Assembly (NCBI GenBank): GCA_002319915.1
Contig: DCFQ01000060.1
Location: forward strand, 1 to 17,071
Length of the DNA: 17,071 nucleotides
Direction: 5' to 3'
Source of the DNA: Bacteroidales bacterium UBA1800
GTDB lineage: Bacteria > Bacteroidota > Bacteroidia > Bacteroidales > VadinHA17
Shown piece after piece: positions 7,474 to 15,550 of this stretch (position 1 is the first letter of the stretch; each line of letters opens with the position of its first letter). The position numbers were made by a program, and so were the translations under genes. The notes beneath the pieces were generated by a model. The model saw nothing but the letters and a program-made list of their open reading frames with translations, was not told where the DNA came from and did no database searches.

Positions 7474-7983
7474 ATGAGAATAAGCGGATTTAACAAATCA
7501 GTGATTGTTGCTTTACTTGTCGGTGCAGCCCTGACGTCGTGTGACATGAGGAAGAAATTCAGGGAGGAGGAACAGGCAAAGATCGAGGATTTCCTGGCGA
7601 AGAATCCCAACCTGGCTTTTCAAAAGAAGGCAAGCGGCCTGTATTACCTCGATGTTGTTGTCGGGTCCGGGCCTCAGGCGGAAACAGGAGATTCGGCATT
7701 CGTATTTTACAACCTCAAGCTGCTCGACGGCCAGCTCTTCGAGACCAATATAGGTTCAACCGATACCGTGGCCTTTCCGGTCAATCTTGGAAAGCTTGCG
7801 GTTAAGGGATTTGACGAAGGTGTTACATACATGCGCGAGGGCGGCCAGTCGATGCTCCTGGTTCCTTCATCACTGGCCTTCGGGGAAGTGGGTACGGTAA
7901 ACCAGTCAATCTCCATTGGCGGTTACGAGCCCATCCTATTCGATATCTATCTTGTCAGGCTGAAGAAGAACTCAGCCAGGTAG
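7474..7983 (+). CDS. FKBP-type peptidyl-prolyl isomerase lipoprotein (second of two)
   Basis: A second envelope FKBP of 169 residues follows after a 52-base gap. The signal peptide spans 1-22 (SVIVALLVGAALTSC, lipid-modified Cys23). The FKBP domain runs from about 54 to 165, with GLYYLDVVVGSGPQAETGD, the DGQLFETN segment (Phe-Glu where Phe-Asp is usual), GFDEGVTYMREGGQSMLLVP and SLAFGEVG. It is closer to the catalytic consensus than its neighbour. The likely role is folding of exported proteins at the periplasmic face of a membrane. The two lipoproteins share order of parts but only family-level similarity, so this is an old duplication or independent recruitment. Transcription with nrnA is likely. 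The gene ends three bases before the convergent methyltransferase gene. Confidence 0.87.
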   Translation: MRISGFNKSVIVALLVGAALTSCDMRKKFREEEQAKIEDFLAKNPNLAFQKKASGLYYLDVVVGSGPQAETGDSAFVFYNLKLLDGQLFETNIGSTDTVAFPVNLGKLAVKGFDEGVTYMREGGQSMLLVPSSLAFGEVGTVNQSISIGGYEPILFDIYLVRLKKNSAR

Positions 7984-7986
7984 GGA

Positions 7987-8685
7987 TCATTTCAGGATAA
8001 AAACAGCCGGATGATCATTGATTGAGGGGATATTCTTCCTCCACTCAGAAACCGGTCGTGTAATTATTTTCTCCCCTGGCAGGGTGATATCGGTTGCGAT
8101 GCAGAGCATGGTTTCGCTCCTGCAGGTTTGCAGGATCGATTCGAGCATTTTCTGGTTCCTGTAAGGCGTTTCCATAAATATCTGTGAATATCCTTCATGT
8201 GAGCGTTTCTCGAGTTCACGCAACTTCGCTTCCCTTTCGGCAGGCTTCACAGGCAGATATCCGTTAAAGGTGAAATTCTGGCCGTTCAGACCCGAGGAGA
8301 TCAGGGCGAGAATAATTGATGAGGGACCGGAAAGAGGAACTACCCTTATACTTCTCCGGTGTGCCGCAATTACCAGCAGGCTTCCGGGATCGGCTATTCC
8401 CGGAAGACCAGCCTCACTCATGATGCCCATGTCCTTTCCCGCGCTCACCTGGCCGAGGAATCCGGCGACTTCCGATTCATCTGTGTGTTCATTTAGTTCG
8501 TAAAATGTCGTATCGTCAATCGGAAACTCCCTGTCGATCATTTTCAGGAAACGCCTCGCGCTTCTGAGGTCCTCCACAGTAAACAATCTGAGCGTTCTTA
8601 TTAAAGTAATTACCTTTTCAGGGATAACATACTGATAATCACTGCTGCCAAGGGTAACTGGTATTAGATATATCTTTCCGGCCAT
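7987..8685 (-). CDS. RsmI-like SAM-dependent methyltransferase, short form
   Basis: The protein has the tetrapyrrole-methylase fold of RsmI, which 2'-O-methylates C1402 of 16S rRNA. Key blocks are GIMSEAGLPGIADPGSLLV (87-105, SAM-binding loop), VVPLSGPSSIILALISSGL (115-133) and FTFNGYLPVKPAEREAKL (138-155), all characteristic of the RsmI branch rather than cobalamin enzymes. At 232 residues it lacks the extra C-terminal region of full-length RsmI (about 280 residues). Its N terminus, KIYLIPVTLGSSD, replaces the usual TPIGNL. It therefore looks like the shorter RsmI-like paralogue of this phylum. An rRNA or tRNA substrate is likely but unproven. It is transcribed alone, convergent with the FKBP gene and divergent from the metallo-hydrolase. 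Confidence 0.85.
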   Translation of the reverse strand: MAGKIYLIPVTLGSSDYQYVIPEKVITLIRTLRLFTVEDLRSARRFLKMIDREFPIDDTTFYELNEHTDESEVAGFLGQVSAGKDMGIMSEAGLPGIADPGSLLVIAAHRRSIRVVPLSGPSSIILALISSGLNGQNFTFNGYLPVKPAEREAKLRELEKRSHEGYSQIFMETPYRNQKMLESILQTCRSETMLCIATDITLPGEKIITRPVSEWRKNIPSINDHPAVFILK

Positions 8686-8756
8686 GTGAGTTGTTTAGTG
8701 TCATAAATTTAACCATAACAAACAACCGGTGCAACACTCAGAAAGTGACCGGCTCT

Positions 8757-8788
8757 TTTGCCAGTTCGGGATTTTTGAAGTAGGTTTG
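8757..8788 (+). promoter_or_regulatory. consensus promoter of the metallo-hydrolase gene
   Basis: TTTG (8757-8760), a 20-base spacer and TAGGTTTG (8781-8788) match both boxes of the Bacteroidota housekeeping promoter with ideal spacing. The expected start near 8795 leaves a leader of about 13 bases before GTG 8808. This is the best promoter in the window. Confidence 0.7.
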
Positions 8789-8807
8789 CTTCGAAAATTC
8801 AATTAGT

Positions 8808-9575
8808 GTGAAAATAACGTTTCTCGGCACCGGCACCTCGCAGGGAGTTCCTGTAATTGCTTGTGAATGTGAAACCTGCCTGTCGGATGATACGCATGAC
8901 AAGAGACTGAGAACGTCAGTGCTGATAGAGTCGGCCGGAACCAGCCTCGTAATTGATGCAGGTCCTGACTTCAGGCAGCAGATGCTCACGGAACATGTCA
9001 AAAAGCTTGACGCAATATTGCTGACACACGAACATAAGGATCATATTGCCGGTCTCGACGATGTAAGGGCATTCAACTATATGAGCCAGGATGCGATTGA
9101 TATTTTTGCCGAGGAGAGGGTCCAGAAAGCAGTGAAGAAGGAATATTCATATGTTTTTGCAGAATATCAGTACCCCGGTATCCCCAGGATGAGACTGAAT
9201 GCGATAAACGAGTTCGCTTTCAGCGTCAGGGGGATCCCGATCCAGCCCCTCAGGGTATATCACTACAGGCTTCCCGTATACGGCTTCAGGATCGGGAATT
9301 TCGCTTATATCACCGATGCAAACTACATACCTGAAGAGACCAAGGAAAAGGTGTTTGGAGTTAAGTATTTAGTGATAAATGCATTAAGAAAAGAAAAGCA
9401 CATTTCACATTTCAGCCTCAGGGAAGCCGTGGAATTTATCCGCCAGATTTCCCCAAGGAAAGCATTTATCACCCATATCAGTCACCAGATGGGACGATAC
9501 AGTGAAATCTCGGCGGGATTGCCGCCTGAAATTCAACTGGCTTATGACGGGCTTAGTTTCCTCTGTGATGATTGA
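8808..9575 (+). CDS. metallo-beta-lactamase-fold hydrolase, PhnP/RNase Z-like
   Basis: The 255-residue cytoplasmic protein begins MKITFLGTGTSQGVP, the classic first strand of this fold. LLTHEHKDH follows (His74, His76, Asp78, His79: the HxHxDH metal motif), preceded by VIDAGPDFR (Asp50) and followed by late histidines in KHISHFS and FITHISHQMG. The cysteines of ACECETC (19, 21, 24) match the extra zinc-site cysteines of PhnP-like phosphodiesterases. PhnP itself opens 5-phosphoribosyl 1,2-cyclic phosphate. No phosphonate genes are nearby, so the substrate is open; a cyclic phosphodiester or RNA-related substrate is a reasonable guess. The start is GTG 8808, fixed by the conserved N terminus. 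The gene is monocistronic under a strong promoter. Confidence 0.88.
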   Translation: MKITFLGTGTSQGVPVIACECETCLSDDTHDKRLRTSVLIESAGTSLVIDAGPDFRQQMLTEHVKKLDAILLTHEHKDHIAGLDDVRAFNYMSQDAIDIFAEERVQKAVKKEYSYVFAEYQYPGIPRMRLNAINEFAFSVRGIPIQPLRVYHYRLPVYGFRIGNFAYITDANYIPEETKEKVFGVKYLVINALRKEKHISHFSLREAVEFIRQISPRKAFITHISHQMGRYSEISAGLPPEIQLAYDGLSFLCDD

Positions 9576-9585
9576 CCCCTTCAGT

Positions 9586-9882
9586 CTACCTCCTTTTATA
9601 GCTTTTGTTTAGCTTTTTCTGGTAGGAATCGGAAAAATAATACCTGTTCCTTCCAAGCCGGTTCGCATTGGTATCTGAAGCCCTGGTCGTTCTCTTCTGG
9701 TAATACGGGCTGTTTCTTTCTGATGCACAAGCTGTGAAAAGGATAACTACAATGATAAGGGCGAGATATTTTGGCGACTTCCTGAGAGTCTGCCTGATGA
9801 GATTCCATGATTTTCGCCGGCCAGTCGGATTTGCCGTTCTTTTTTCCTTCCAGTTTATCATCTCCAGGTTACTTTTTAACAT
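9586..9882 (-). CDS. small basic putative lipoprotein
   Basis: I do not recognise this 98-residue protein with certainty. It has a long, strongly basic N-terminal stretch (1-38), a hydrophobic segment LALIIVVILFTAC (40-52), and a lipobox-like end FTAC at Cys52. A short, Arg/Lys/Tyr-rich tail follows (NRLGRNRYYFSDSYQKKL, about 74-91). The hydrophobic core followed by cysteine argues for a membrane-anchored envelope peptide rather than a chance frame. The long pre-signal region suggests the true start may be internal, for example Met8 (9861); no in-frame ATG lies nearer. It is convergent with the metallo-hydrolase (10 bases between) and divergent from the large gene at 9966. No clear promoter was found. 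Confidence 0.5.
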   Translation of the reverse strand: MLKSNLEMINWKEKRTANPTGRRKSWNLIRQTLRKSPKYLALIIVVILFTACASERNSPYYQKRTTRASDTNANRLGRNRYYFSDSYQKKLNKSYKRR

Positions 9883-9965
9883 AAAAGCATTTATGGGAAC
9901 TGTTCCTAAAGTGCTAGTTTAGTTATAAATTGCAATTAAATTATCATTTAAAGTTTGTACCGGCA

Positions 9966-12779
9966 ATGAACATTCGCAATGTCGCCAGGAGCGCCTTTCT
10001 GACCTGCCTGACTCTTTTATCATCACAATATATTAAATCACAGGATCTTTCTTATTTCCATATTTCCGGTCAGGCCGGCCTGGCTGTTGACAGTCTCAGG
10101 CTCTCCGACAGTTCTGATTTGGTATTTAAACGGGAAAAACCTCTTTTAAGTTTCCTGGTGAACGAAAAAAGTTACACGACTCTGCAAAGCCGGGCCACCA
10201 GGGAAGGGAACTCCTTTCACCAGGTTTTTGATAACAGGATAAGGCTGATAATTTCGGGACCGGATTCCTCAGACCGTGAGCTTGTATGCGTTGCCGGCTT
10301 TGAGAATATTTCCCCGGACACTCTTACATTGAGCAATATAATACCATTTGATAAGGATAATGAGTCAGTGGTAATTACCGGAAAAGGACCCTGGGACCTG
10401 GCGAGAGCATATCTGTTCCTGCCGGGGCTCACACCTGTAAGAATCATTCTTCCCGATAATGCCTGGGAATTGGGGTACACTTCGTTCGAAATCAATAAAA
10501 ATGTTTCCGTATGCGCTATAACAAGACGCAAGCAGACTGAAGGAGGACAGAAGCATCGCTATGAGACAATCCTTCCTCCGGGTGCAAAGGTGTCCTATAA
10601 CTTCTATGGCGGGATATTCAGGGGAGAGTGGCAGAATGGACTGAGACATATGTTCAGGGATAAATACCTTTATGATATTGAGGGTTTTGACAACTCTCTC
10701 TATGACAGGAGCGACCTTGCCTGGATCCGGAAATGTTATGTAATCATCCTTCAGATGGCCTGGGACAGGGAATTTTTCGACAGGCTCACAGGGAAATATA
10801 ATTTCCCCGACTACATAAGAAGGAATGCCGAAATACTTGGTTATATCGATGTTTACGGTATCTGGCCCACATGGCCGAGACTCGGGCTTGACCAGCGCAA
10901 TCAGTGGGATATGTACCGTGACCTGCCTGGCGGGATCGGGCAGCTTAGGAATTTTGTTACATTTTCCCACCAGGCTGGGACCAGGTTCTTCATAGCCTAT
11001 AATCCCTGGGATAACAGTACAAGACCCGAGGATCATTACCGTGGTATGGCACAGATCATTGCGGAAACGGGAGCAGACGGGGTCGTACTCGACACCAGGG
11101 GAAATTCGAGCCGTGAGCTCCAGGCTGCTGCCGACAGCGTCAGAAAAGGGGTGATCATGTATTCCGAAGGCATGGCCATCACAAAGGATATGCCCGGAAT
11201 TATTGCAGGCCGGGTTCACAATGCAATTTACCTGAGCCCCGAGCTGAATATGAATAAGCTGATAAGGCCCGATTTTGCGATCTTCAGGGTGTGCGACCCC
11301 GGCGAAGACCTTATACACCGGGAGCTTGCTATCGCGTTTTTCAACGGCTACGGAAGTGAACTCAACATGATGAGGCCAGGCGGGAGAGGGGATGATTTCA
11401 GAAAGGATATGGATTACCTGGCTCATACGACATTGATCCTCAGGCAGAACAACGATGCGTTTCTCGACTGGAACTGGACACCGCTTGTCCCGGTTTCGGC
11501 CGACAGGATCTATGTTAATCAGTGGAACACCGGTGAAAAAAGCATTTATACCGTACTTAATATGAGGCCAGAAGGCTTCGACAACACCCTCTTCAGGGTG
11601 AAGCCCGACAGCAGCCGCCATTTTATATCACTATGGAACCATGAAAATGTGGTCCCGGTGAAGGACAGCAGCTCCTGGTGGATCCCGGTAAAGGCTGACG
11701 GGTGGCCGTCATCCTGGTCAGGGACCCGGAGGGAAGGTTCAGTCGACTGCATCGCCGGACTGCCTTCAATTCTCAGCACCCGGCTCAAAGGGGACTCATT
11801 ACAGGTCAGGATACCTGGAGAAGGTACCCTCCTTGTGTGGAAAGGGAATCCCTCATATAATACGGCCTTTAAGGAATTAAAGCTAAACCGGGACACTGTT
11901 ATCAGGACCACCGACCTTTTTGGCTTTTATGAGGGAAAGCTTGTCCTTCAGCTTGTCAGTGACAGGATCCTCAGGGATGAGAATATCCTGACAGTCAGGG
12001 GAGGCAAGCCATGGCTGGTTAGCAAGCTTGCCAGGACAGAAAGGGCAGCCGCCGTCCCGCCGGATATGGTCCTGATACCCGGCATGCAGTTCTCATACGA
12101 GGTTTCAACCGGTGAGGATTTTATTCCGTATCCCGATGTGAGCGACAAAATCACGGCAATCGATACATTCCTTATTGACAGGTACCCGGTGACCAATGCC
12201 CAGTTTTACGGGTTTGTCGAGGCAACGGGATACCACCCTTCTGATACCACACGGTATCTCAGGGAATGGGAGGATGGTATCTACAGGCAGGGGCAGGAGA
12301 GGTATCCGGTGGTCGGCCTGAGCCTCGAGGATATGAAAGCCTATGCAAAATGGGCAGGCAAACGTCTGCCTACTGAAGCTGAATGGCAGCTTGCAGCACA
12401 GGGGACCGACAAGAGGAAATGGCCCTGGGGAAATGAATTTCACGGTACTCTTTGCAACAATGCGTTCGACAAACCCACCCCGGTCGATGCTTTCTCTAAG
12501 GGTGGCAGCGTTTATGGCGTCATGGATCTTGTGGGGAATGTGTGGCAGATGACCAATGACATGTACTTCAACGGGTCAGATTATTGTGCCGTGATAAGAG
12601 GAGGGAGCTATTATAAGCCCGATTCGAGCTGGTGGTATATCCAGGGCGGTCCGCAGGAGCTCGATAAGACACAGATATTCCTGCTTGTATTTCCCGGATT
12701 TGACCGGTGCTCCACAGTGGGATTCCGCTGCGTAAAGGATGTGGATACAAAGAATTTAAAGATAAAAAGCAAGAACTGA
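9966..12779 (+). CDS. secreted glycosidase-like protein fused to FGE/SUMF1-type domain
   Basis: The 937-residue protein starts with a signal peptide (about 1-26). A beta-rich region (about 30-230) precedes a barrel-like segment (about 240-510) in which WPTWPRLGLD, FFIAYNPWD, DGVVLDTRG (Asp376) and VIMYSEGM (Glu401) read like strand ends of a glycoside-hydrolase TIM barrel. Two further strand-rich stretches follow. Residues from about 701 (MVLIPG) to 925 form a formylglycine-generating-enzyme/SUMF1 fold: FLIDRYPVTNAQF, LPTEAEW (801-807), GNVWQMTND (857-865), RGGS (878-881) and GFRC (919-922). The cysteine pair that activates sulfatases in true FGE is absent after RGGS (Tyr-Tyr-Lys, then Pro-Asp-Ser-Ser), so this domain is probably binding or structural. 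ATG 9966 is chosen over TTG 9930 because it begins the signal peptide directly. Glycan substrate unknown. Confidence 0.75.
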   Translation: MNIRNVARSAFLTCLTLLSSQYIKSQDLSYFHISGQAGLAVDSLRLSDSSDLVFKREKPLLSFLVNEKSYTTLQSRATREGNSFHQVFDNRIRLIISGPDSSDRELVCVAGFENISPDTLTLSNIIPFDKDNESVVITGKGPWDLARAYLFLPGLTPVRIILPDNAWELGYTSFEINKNVSVCAITRRKQTEGGQKHRYETILPPGAKVSYNFYGGIFRGEWQNGLRHMFRDKYLYDIEGFDNSLYDRSDLAWIRKCYVIILQMAWDREFFDRLTGKYNFPDYIRRNAEILGYIDVYGIWPTWPRLGLDQRNQWDMYRDLPGGIGQLRNFVTFSHQAGTRFFIAYNPWDNSTRPEDHYRGMAQIIAETGADGVVLDTRGNSSRELQAAADSVRKGVIMYSEGMAITKDMPGIIAGRVHNAIYLSPELNMNKLIRPDFAIFRVCDPGEDLIHRELAIAFFNGYGSELNMMRPGGRGDDFRKDMDYLAHTTLILRQNNDAFLDWNWTPLVPVSADRIYVNQWNTGEKSIYTVLNMRPEGFDNTLFRVKPDSSRHFISLWNHENVVPVKDSSSWWIPVKADGWPSSWSGTRREGSVDCIAGLPSILSTRLKGDSLQVRIPGEGTLLVWKGNPSYNTAFKELKLNRDTVIRTTDLFGFYEGKLVLQLVSDRILRDENILTVRGGKPWLVSKLARTERAAAVPPDMVLIPGMQFSYEVSTGEDFIPYPDVSDKITAIDTFLIDRYPVTNAQFYGFVEATGYHPSDTTRYLREWEDGIYRQGQERYPVVGLSLEDMKAYAKWAGKRLPTEAEWQLAAQGTDKRKWPWGNEFHGTLCNNAFDKPTPVDAFSKGGSVYGVMDLVGNVWQMTNDMYFNGSDYCAVIRGGSYYKPDSSWWYIQGGPQELDKTQIFLLVFPGFDRCSTVGFRCVKDVDTKNLKIKSKN

Positions 12780-12833
12780 ACATGGTCAGTGCGCCCAAAG
12801 GCGAGAGCTGCAGGATCTTCCCGCGAGAAGCGC

Positions 12834-14264
12834 TCAAATCTTGAGTTTCTTTTCTATCTCGTTGATCTGGTTCCTGAAGTGCTTATCGGTATCTATCAGG
12901 TTATTGACGGTTTTGCAGGCGTGCAGGACCGTGGCATGATCCTTTCCTCCGATATGCGATCCTATGCTTGCAAGAGAAGCCTTGGTGAGGCTTTTCGAGA
13001 AGTACATCGAGACCTGCCTTGCCTGGACGATCTCGCGCTTCCTTGTCTTGCCTTGTATCTGGTCGATAGGGATCTTGTAATAGTCGCAGACTATCTTCTG
13101 GATATATTCGATCGTTATTTCCCTCTTTGAGGTGCTTACAAGCTTTTCGACCATCTGGTGTGCCAGGTCGAGGGTAATCTCTTTCCGGTTGAGGGTCGAC
13201 TGCGCATAGAGGGAGATCAGTACGGCCTCAAGCTCCCTGATATTATTCGTGATATTGGCGGCGAGGAACTCGAAGATCTCTTCTGGAAGCTCTATCCCGT
13301 CGTTATATGCCTTTTTCTTCAGGATTGCCAGCCTGGTCTCATAGTCCGGGCGCTGGAGATCGGCCTGCAAACCCCACTTGAACCGGGACAGGAGCCTTTG
13401 CTCCATTCCCTGCAACTCAACCGGCGGCCGGTCGCAGGTAAGTATCAGCTGCTTTCCCGACTGGTGAATATGGTTGAAAATGTGAAAAAAGGTATCCTGT
13501 GTCTTTTCCTTCCCGGCAAATTCATGAACATCATCCAGGATGAGCACATCAATCATCTGGTAGAAATGCAGGAAATCGTTCTTGTTATTGTTTCTTACAG
13601 ATTCAACAAACTGTGTCTGAAACTTATTGGCATTTACATAAAGGACGACCTTATCGGGGTGCTTCTCCTTCACGAGGATGCCGATTGCCTGGGCGAGATG
13701 GGTCTTTCCAAGGCCCGAATCCCCGTAGATCATAAGTGGATTAAATGCCGTGCCTCCGGGGTTGTTTCCCACTGCTATTCCCGCTGACCTTGCCAGCCTG
13801 TTGCATTCGCCCTCAACATAATTGTTAAAGTTGTATTCGGGATTTAGTTTCGGGTCGAAATGAACTTTCTTTATCCCCGGGATCACGAAAGGGTTCTTGA
13901 TCGAGGGCTGGGTCACATCGAACGGCACCTGAACGGGCTTGTTATTAAGATCAGCCTTGTTCCGTGAAGGGTATCTTACAGTGTAAGGCTTGCCGTCGGA
14001 ATAATTGGCATTTTCGAGAACGACATTGTATTCAAGCTTGGCACCCGGACCGATTTCCCGGCGAAGGGTTTTTCTTAATATGTCAATATATTGTTCTTCA
14101 AGGTATTCGTAGAAAAAGGGACTGGGGACCTGAATTGTGAGCACATTGTTTTCAAGTTTAAGCGGGATGATCGGTTCGAACCATGTTTTATAACTGACAG
14201 ATGGAATAATGTCCTTTATGATTTGTAAACAGTTATTCCATATGTCAACATGTGAATTACTCAT
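12834..14264 (-). CDS. dnaA: chromosomal replication initiator DnaA
   Basis: DnaA is the ATP-dependent initiator that binds DnaA boxes, melts oriC and recruits the helicase. All four domains are visible in 476 residues. Domain I (1-80) contains the SYKTWFEPI helix, which usually contacts DnaB or regulators. A polar linker spans about 85-140. The AAA+ domain has Walker A GDSGLGKTH (181-189), Walker B VLILDDVHE (240-248) and a sensor region LLSRFKWGL. The DNA-binding domain IV carries the signature GGKDHATVLHACKTV (about 439-453). Length and motifs are normal. It lies downstream of the amidase-MCE pair on the same strand but across a 339-base AT-rich gap, so it probably has its own control. It converges on the glycosidase-like gene with 54 bases between, in which I see no strong terminator. 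Confidence 0.97.
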   Translation of the reverse strand: MSNSHVDIWNNCLQIIKDIIPSVSYKTWFEPIIPLKLENNVLTIQVPSPFFYEYLEEQYIDILRKTLRREIGPGAKLEYNVVLENANYSDGKPYTVRYPSRNKADLNNKPVQVPFDVTQPSIKNPFVIPGIKKVHFDPKLNPEYNFNNYVEGECNRLARSAGIAVGNNPGGTAFNPLMIYGDSGLGKTHLAQAIGILVKEKHPDKVVLYVNANKFQTQFVESVRNNNKNDFLHFYQMIDVLILDDVHEFAGKEKTQDTFFHIFNHIHQSGKQLILTCDRPPVELQGMEQRLLSRFKWGLQADLQRPDYETRLAILKKKAYNDGIELPEEIFEFLAANITNNIRELEAVLISLYAQSTLNRKEITLDLAHQMVEKLVSTSKREITIEYIQKIVCDYYKIPIDQIQGKTRKREIVQARQVSMYFSKSLTKASLASIGSHIGGKDHATVLHACKTVNNLIDTDKHFRNQINEIEKKLKI

Positions 14265-14603
14265 GGAGATTTATTGTGTTAGTAGTTTAAGGTTCCAGTC
14301 TTGCTGATTCAGTAAGCAATATTGATAAAAAAAAAAGTTAAAAAAAAAATTTTTTTCGCTTGATTTTTTCAAAAAAAGTATATGTTTTTAGACATCAGCA
14401 ACTTATATTTTAAAAAAAAGTAAGTCATTGTAACAGCTTGAAAATCAATGGCATGATAGGATGAGTCAGAGTTTGACAGTGTATAACAATCCATTATGAA
14501 TTGATGGTCCAAATTTGACAGAATGATAAAAAAATTAGGAAAATTTTGCCATTGTTTTACTAACCCTTTTTAAGATGAAGACATTCACTGTTTTACAAAT
14601 CTC
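14265..14603. promoter_or_regulatory. AT-rich dnaA upstream region, no gene
   Basis: This 339-base gap holds no plausible gene. Its middle is strikingly AT-rich with homopolymer runs: A10 at 14327-14336, A10 then T7 at 14340-14356, T6 at 14364-14369, A7 at 14371-14377 and A8 at 14412-14419. One DnaA-box near match, TTATACACT on the minus strand (14486-14478), differs from TTATNCACA at one base. TTTGACAG is repeated at 14472-14479 and 14514-14521. I found no exact TAnnTTTG element facing dnaA. The region must contain the dnaA promoter and the end of the MCE transcript. An origin here is possible but not shown, because a cluster of DnaA boxes is lacking. Confidence 0.5.
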
Positions 14604-15539
14604 CTATTTTGCTGGAACATTTTTCTTTCCAAAGATAGAGAAATGTACATACCTTTTTGGGTTAGCTTTGAGATCTTGCAAAAGCAGATCAAGGTCCTTT
14701 ACAGAGGCATTAAGGTTTGTGTAAAGCGAATCGCTGGCCAATAGCTGACCTGCAGTCCCCTTTCCTTCATTCAGACCCTCGAGCAGAGAGGATGTCTTCT
14801 CCAGGGTGTTCTTCAGTCCCGCTATGGAACCATATATGTCCGAAGCCTTTATGGTATCGGAAACGGATTCGAGGTTGCTGAGGGTCCCGGCGATCTTGCC
14901 GGAGTTCTCCGACAGCATCCTTGTAAATTCGTTGATATTCTTAAGAGTGGCCCTCAGATCTGCCTCATCAATGCCTTTTGCAGTATTCTTAAGGCTGGAA
15001 ACTGTGCTTTTAAGGTTTGCCCTGAATTGTTCGTCCATTATGTCGTTAAGAGAGGAGATTACCGAATCGAGCACTGATATGAGATGGTCAACCTTATCCT
15101 TGACAGGGGCGAACATGGTTTCGGCTTTGCTGATGATCGATTGGGCCAATTCTCCCTTTAATGTGTCACCGTTTGAATAGAAGCCTGGTCCGTCCCCCCA
15201 TACGAGCTGAATCTTCATTCCGGCGATCAGTGTGGCAGTGGTTATTTCAGCACGGGTATTGGCCGGTAATTTAAAATCTTTGTCAACAGAGAGTTCCACA
15301 AGAAGCTTGCCGCTGGTTGCATCGAGGAACCTTAATGATTGCACTACTCCGACTCTGTACCCGTTGACCTCTACGGGGTTTGTTTCAGTGAGACCTCCGA
15401 CCTTGTCGTAAACCACCCAGTAATGATTTGTACTTGTGAAAAGATCTTTGCCCTTGAGGAAATGATAAAGCCAGATGAATGCCAGGATCGTTATAAGTGT
15501 TACCGCTCCGACTTTTACTTCGTTGCTGATTTTTTTCAT
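14604..15539 (-). CDS. MCE/MlaD-family protein
   Basis: The 311-residue protein has a short cytoplasmic N terminus, one membrane helix (about 10-29) and an MCE domain (about 38-130), with VGGLTETNPVEVNGYRVGVV, LPANTRAEI and TLIAGMKIQL as typical strands. A long helical region (about 131-290) of heptad-like character (SLNDIMD, LKNTAKGI, LSNLESVSDTI) and a short tail follow. MCE proteins form hexameric rings that carry phospholipids between inner and outer membrane with an ABC transporter. No MlaE or MlaF partner is in the window. The start ATG lies 11 bases after the amidase stop, so the two genes form an operon. The pairing suggests coordinated envelope maintenance. MlaD is a family name here, not a proven orthologue. 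Confidence 0.88.
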   Translation of the reverse strand: MKKISNEVKVGAVTLITILAFIWLYHFLKGKDLFTSTNHYWVVYDKVGGLTETNPVEVNGYRVGVVQSLRFLDATSGKLLVELSVDKDFKLPANTRAEITTATLIAGMKIQLVWGDGPGFYSNGDTLKGELAQSIISKAETMFAPVKDKVDHLISVLDSVISSLNDIMDEQFRANLKSTVSSLKNTAKGIDEADLRATLKNINEFTRMLSENSGKIAGTLSNLESVSDTIKASDIYGSIAGLKNTLEKTSSLLEGLNEGKGTAGQLLASDSLYTNLNASVKDLDLLLQDLKANPKRYVHFSIFGKKNVPAK

Positions 15540-15550
15540 TAGGGGAGGTT

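Noticed and set aside
9930..9965. TTG start adding twelve residues to the glycosidase-like protein
   Set aside because: ATG 9966 starts a normal signal peptide. The TTG version would put a poorly fitting extension in front of it.
10365..11621. 418-codon open frame on the minus strand
   Set aside because: It lies entirely antisense to the glycosidase-like gene, whose own frame has signal peptide and domain motifs. The antisense translation shows no recognisable domain.
12100..12779. Possible active sulfatase-modifying or EgtB-type enzyme
   Set aside because: Neither the FGE cysteine pair nor an EgtB-like HxxxHxE iron motif is visible in this domain, and no sulfatase gene is in the window.
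13158..13787. 209-codon open frame on the plus strand
   Set aside because: It is antisense to the AAA+ region of dnaA, which is fully conserved; no motif is seen in the antisense product.
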